Source: Bacteroidota bacterium (GTDB lineage Bacteria > Bacteroidota > Bacteroidia > Chitinophagales > Chitinophagaceae). From it: 53,312 nt of DNA. The notes beneath the pieces were generated by a model. It searched no databases. It saw nothing but the letters and a program-made list of their open reading frames with translations, and was not told the DNA's origin. Each line of letters starts with the position of its first letter. Position 1 is the first letter of the stretch. The stretch lies in assembly GCA_004292605.1 (NCBI GenBank), contig RDXK01000100.1, forward strand, positions 1 to 53,312, given 5' to 3'. Made by a program: the position numbers and the translations under genes. Below are positions 52,221 through 53,312 of the stretch, in pieces.

Positions 52221-52246
52221 AAAAGGCAACCGTTTTGGTTGCCTTT
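52221..52246 (-). terminator. terminator after murQ
   Basis: AAAGGCAACC / GGTTGCCTTT (52222-52231, 52237-52246) with a 5-base loop. On the minus strand a short T-run follows. It lies between murQ and the amylase gene. Confidence 0.7.
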
Positions 52247-52252
52247 ATTTTG

Positions 52253-53080
52253 CTATGCTGGTTCTTTAGTTACTGCCAGCAATACTTTTTTTACACTGCC
52301 ATGGGTAAGCAGCAAATTTTTCGCCTCGGTATAGTCGTTGGTACCTAGGCGGTTCATTACCATACGTATACCTCTATCTACTAATTTTTCATTGCTAAGT
52401 TGCATATTCACCATTTGGTTATCTTCTACCCTGCCTAGCTGTATCATAGCCGCTGTAGAAACCATATTTAATACCAGTTTTTGTGCCGTACCGCTTTTCA
52501 TACGGGTGCTACCTGTAACAAATTCTGGCCCTACCACTACTTCTACCGGATAATCGGCCGCTGCAGATACTGGTGCATTGGGGTTGCAGCAAATACTACC
52601 GGTGCTAATTCCGTTTTGGCGGCAATGCTGCAAAGCCCCTATTACATAGGGTGTGGTGCCGCTAGCCGCTAGGCCTATTACAAAATCCTTATCAGTAATA
52701 TTGAATCGCTGTAAATCGTTCCAACCTTCTTCGTTGCTATCTTCTGCAAATTCTACCGCTTCTCGTATGGCTTTATCGCCACCTGCTATAATTCCTATTA
52801 CCAAACCTTGTGGTACGCCGTAAGTGGGTGGACATTCGCTTGCATCTAAAATACCCAGCCTACCGCTAGTGCCAGCACCTAGGTAAAATAATCTACCGCC
52901 ATCTAGCATTTTTTCGGAAACGGCCGTTACTAGTTTTTCTATGTGCGGCATAGCTTTGGCTACTGCCTGTGGTACTTTTGTATCTTCTTCGTTTATATGC
53001 TGTACTAATTCAGCAATGGTCATTTGCTCTAAATGACGGTAATGCGAGGCAGATTCAGTTATGCGTTGGAACTCGCTCAT
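52253..53080 (-). CDS. murQ: N-acetylmuramic acid 6-phosphate etherase
   Basis: A 275-residue SIS-domain protein. It has RLFYLGAGTSGRLGILDASECPPTYG, the MurQ signature (pieces GAGTSGRLG and DASECPPTYG), then IAGGDKAIREAVE with the catalytic acid, and VTGSTRMKSGTAQKL. It starts SEFQRITESASHYRHLEQM. It splits the lactyl ether of MurNAc 6-phosphate to give GlcNAc 6-phosphate in peptidoglycan recycling. It follows the GlcNAc-kinase-like gene by 76 bases on the same strand, a coherent pair for amino-sugar salvage. Confidence 0.97.
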   Translation of the reverse strand: MSEFQRITESASHYRHLEQMTIAELVQHINEEDTKVPQAVAKAMPHIEKLVTAVSEKMLDGGRLFYLGAGTSGRLGILDASECPPTYGVPQGLVIGIIAGGDKAIREAVEFAEDSNEEGWNDLQRFNITDKDFVIGLAASGTTPYVIGALQHCRQNGISTGSICCNPNAPVSAAADYPVEVVVGPEFVTGSTRMKSGTAQKLVLNMVSTAAMIQLGRVEDNQMVNMQLSNEKLVDRGIRMVMNRLGTNDYTEAKNLLLTHGSVKKVLLAVTKEPA

Positions 53081-53156
53081 AGCCCAAATTTTATGGTATC
53101 ACTGCAAATAACTGCAAAAAACTGAAACTAAAGAATAAAAAGTGCGTTTTTCCGCT

Positions 53157-53312
53157 CTATTTTGCGGCATTTTGCTTGTGAAACTGAATTAAGCCCGGCA
53201 TAGGCGATTTTAGTACGGTACCCAACTCCAATTCGTAGCCGGTACACAAATCTTTCAATACATCTTTAAACCCGTGTGCCACGCTACCTACAAAATGTAT
53301 GGGTAGGCTCCA
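53157..53312 (-). CDS. N-acetylglucosamine kinase-like protein (BadF/BadG ATPase family), C-terminal end only
   Basis: The last 51 residues of a protein whose start lies beyond the window edge. The visible part, LPIHFVGSVAHGFKDVL, then LELGTVLKSPMPGLIQFH, matches the C-terminus of Bacteroidota BadF/BadG-type N-acetylglucosamine kinases. These phosphorylate GlcNAc (and in some cases MurNAc-derived sugars). The linkage to murQ supports a role in cell-wall sugar recycling. The ATP-binding part is outside the window. Confidence 0.8.
   Translation of the reverse strand, partial: WSLPIHFVGSVAHGFKDVLKDLCTGYELELGTVLKSPMPGLIQFHKQNAAK

Overview
The window looks like chromosomal core sequence from a Bacteroidota bacterium, most likely of the Chitinophagaceae type. 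Pointers to this are SusC/SusD and GLPGLI proteins, a type IX secretion (T9SS) sorting domain, a PUR/DUF3276 protein, TlpA/DUF4369 and M14 carboxypeptidase families, promoters of the form TTTG-N19-TAnnTTTG, and weak Shine-Dalgarno signals. I see no phage, insertion sequence, CRISPR array or rRNA operon.

Layout. 1-4.1 kb: the 3' part of an M14-type peptidase gene, tRNA-Ser(UGA), an alpha/beta hydrolase and an ABC exporter. 4.1-5.9 kb: a PUR-domain protein, a small membrane protein and a RelE/ParE-like toxin-antitoxin pair. 5.9-12.1 kb (minus): a compact operon of SusC, SusD, a small lipoprotein and a di-haem cytochrome c peroxidase. 12.2-14.2 kb: a T9SS-exported repeat protein. 14.3-19.4 kb (minus): infA-rpmJ-rpsM-rpsK-rpsD-rpoA-rplQ followed by carA, with a stem-loop in each of the last four gaps between the translation genes. 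19.4-28.2 kb: tpiA with a GlmU-like protein, a serine hydrolase, ndk, a UbiD-family decarboxylase, a Fic protein and glgB. 28.2-35 kb (plus): an outer-membrane barrel with a GLPGLI partner, valS and a GNAT. 35-40 kb: proline dehydrogenase, cdd, lepB, a MerR regulator with CarH-like B12 motifs and a small exported OB-like protein. 40-50.8 kb (minus): trpE-trpG-trpD-trpC-trpF-trpB-GNAT-trpA-hisH-hisA-hisF-hisIE-tlpA. 50.8 kb to the end: a secreted alpha-amylase, murQ and the 3' end of an N-acetylglucosamine-kinase-like gene.

The most striking observation is in the 184 bases before trpE. An 18-codon reading frame encodes MKTIQKTYWWWHHLRSGE: three consecutive Trp codons followed by two consecutive His codons. 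Its stop codon lies inside an RNA segment that can form an 11-bp antiterminator with the 5' arm of a GC-rich hairpin. That hairpin ends in a U-run 13 bases before the trpE start. This is the architecture of a ribosome-mediated transcription attenuator, and its two sensed amino acids match the two pathways encoded downstream (trp and his). I interpret it as a composite Trp+His attenuator controlling a trp-his supraoperon. All functional assignments come from reading motifs and gene order by eye; no database search was run.
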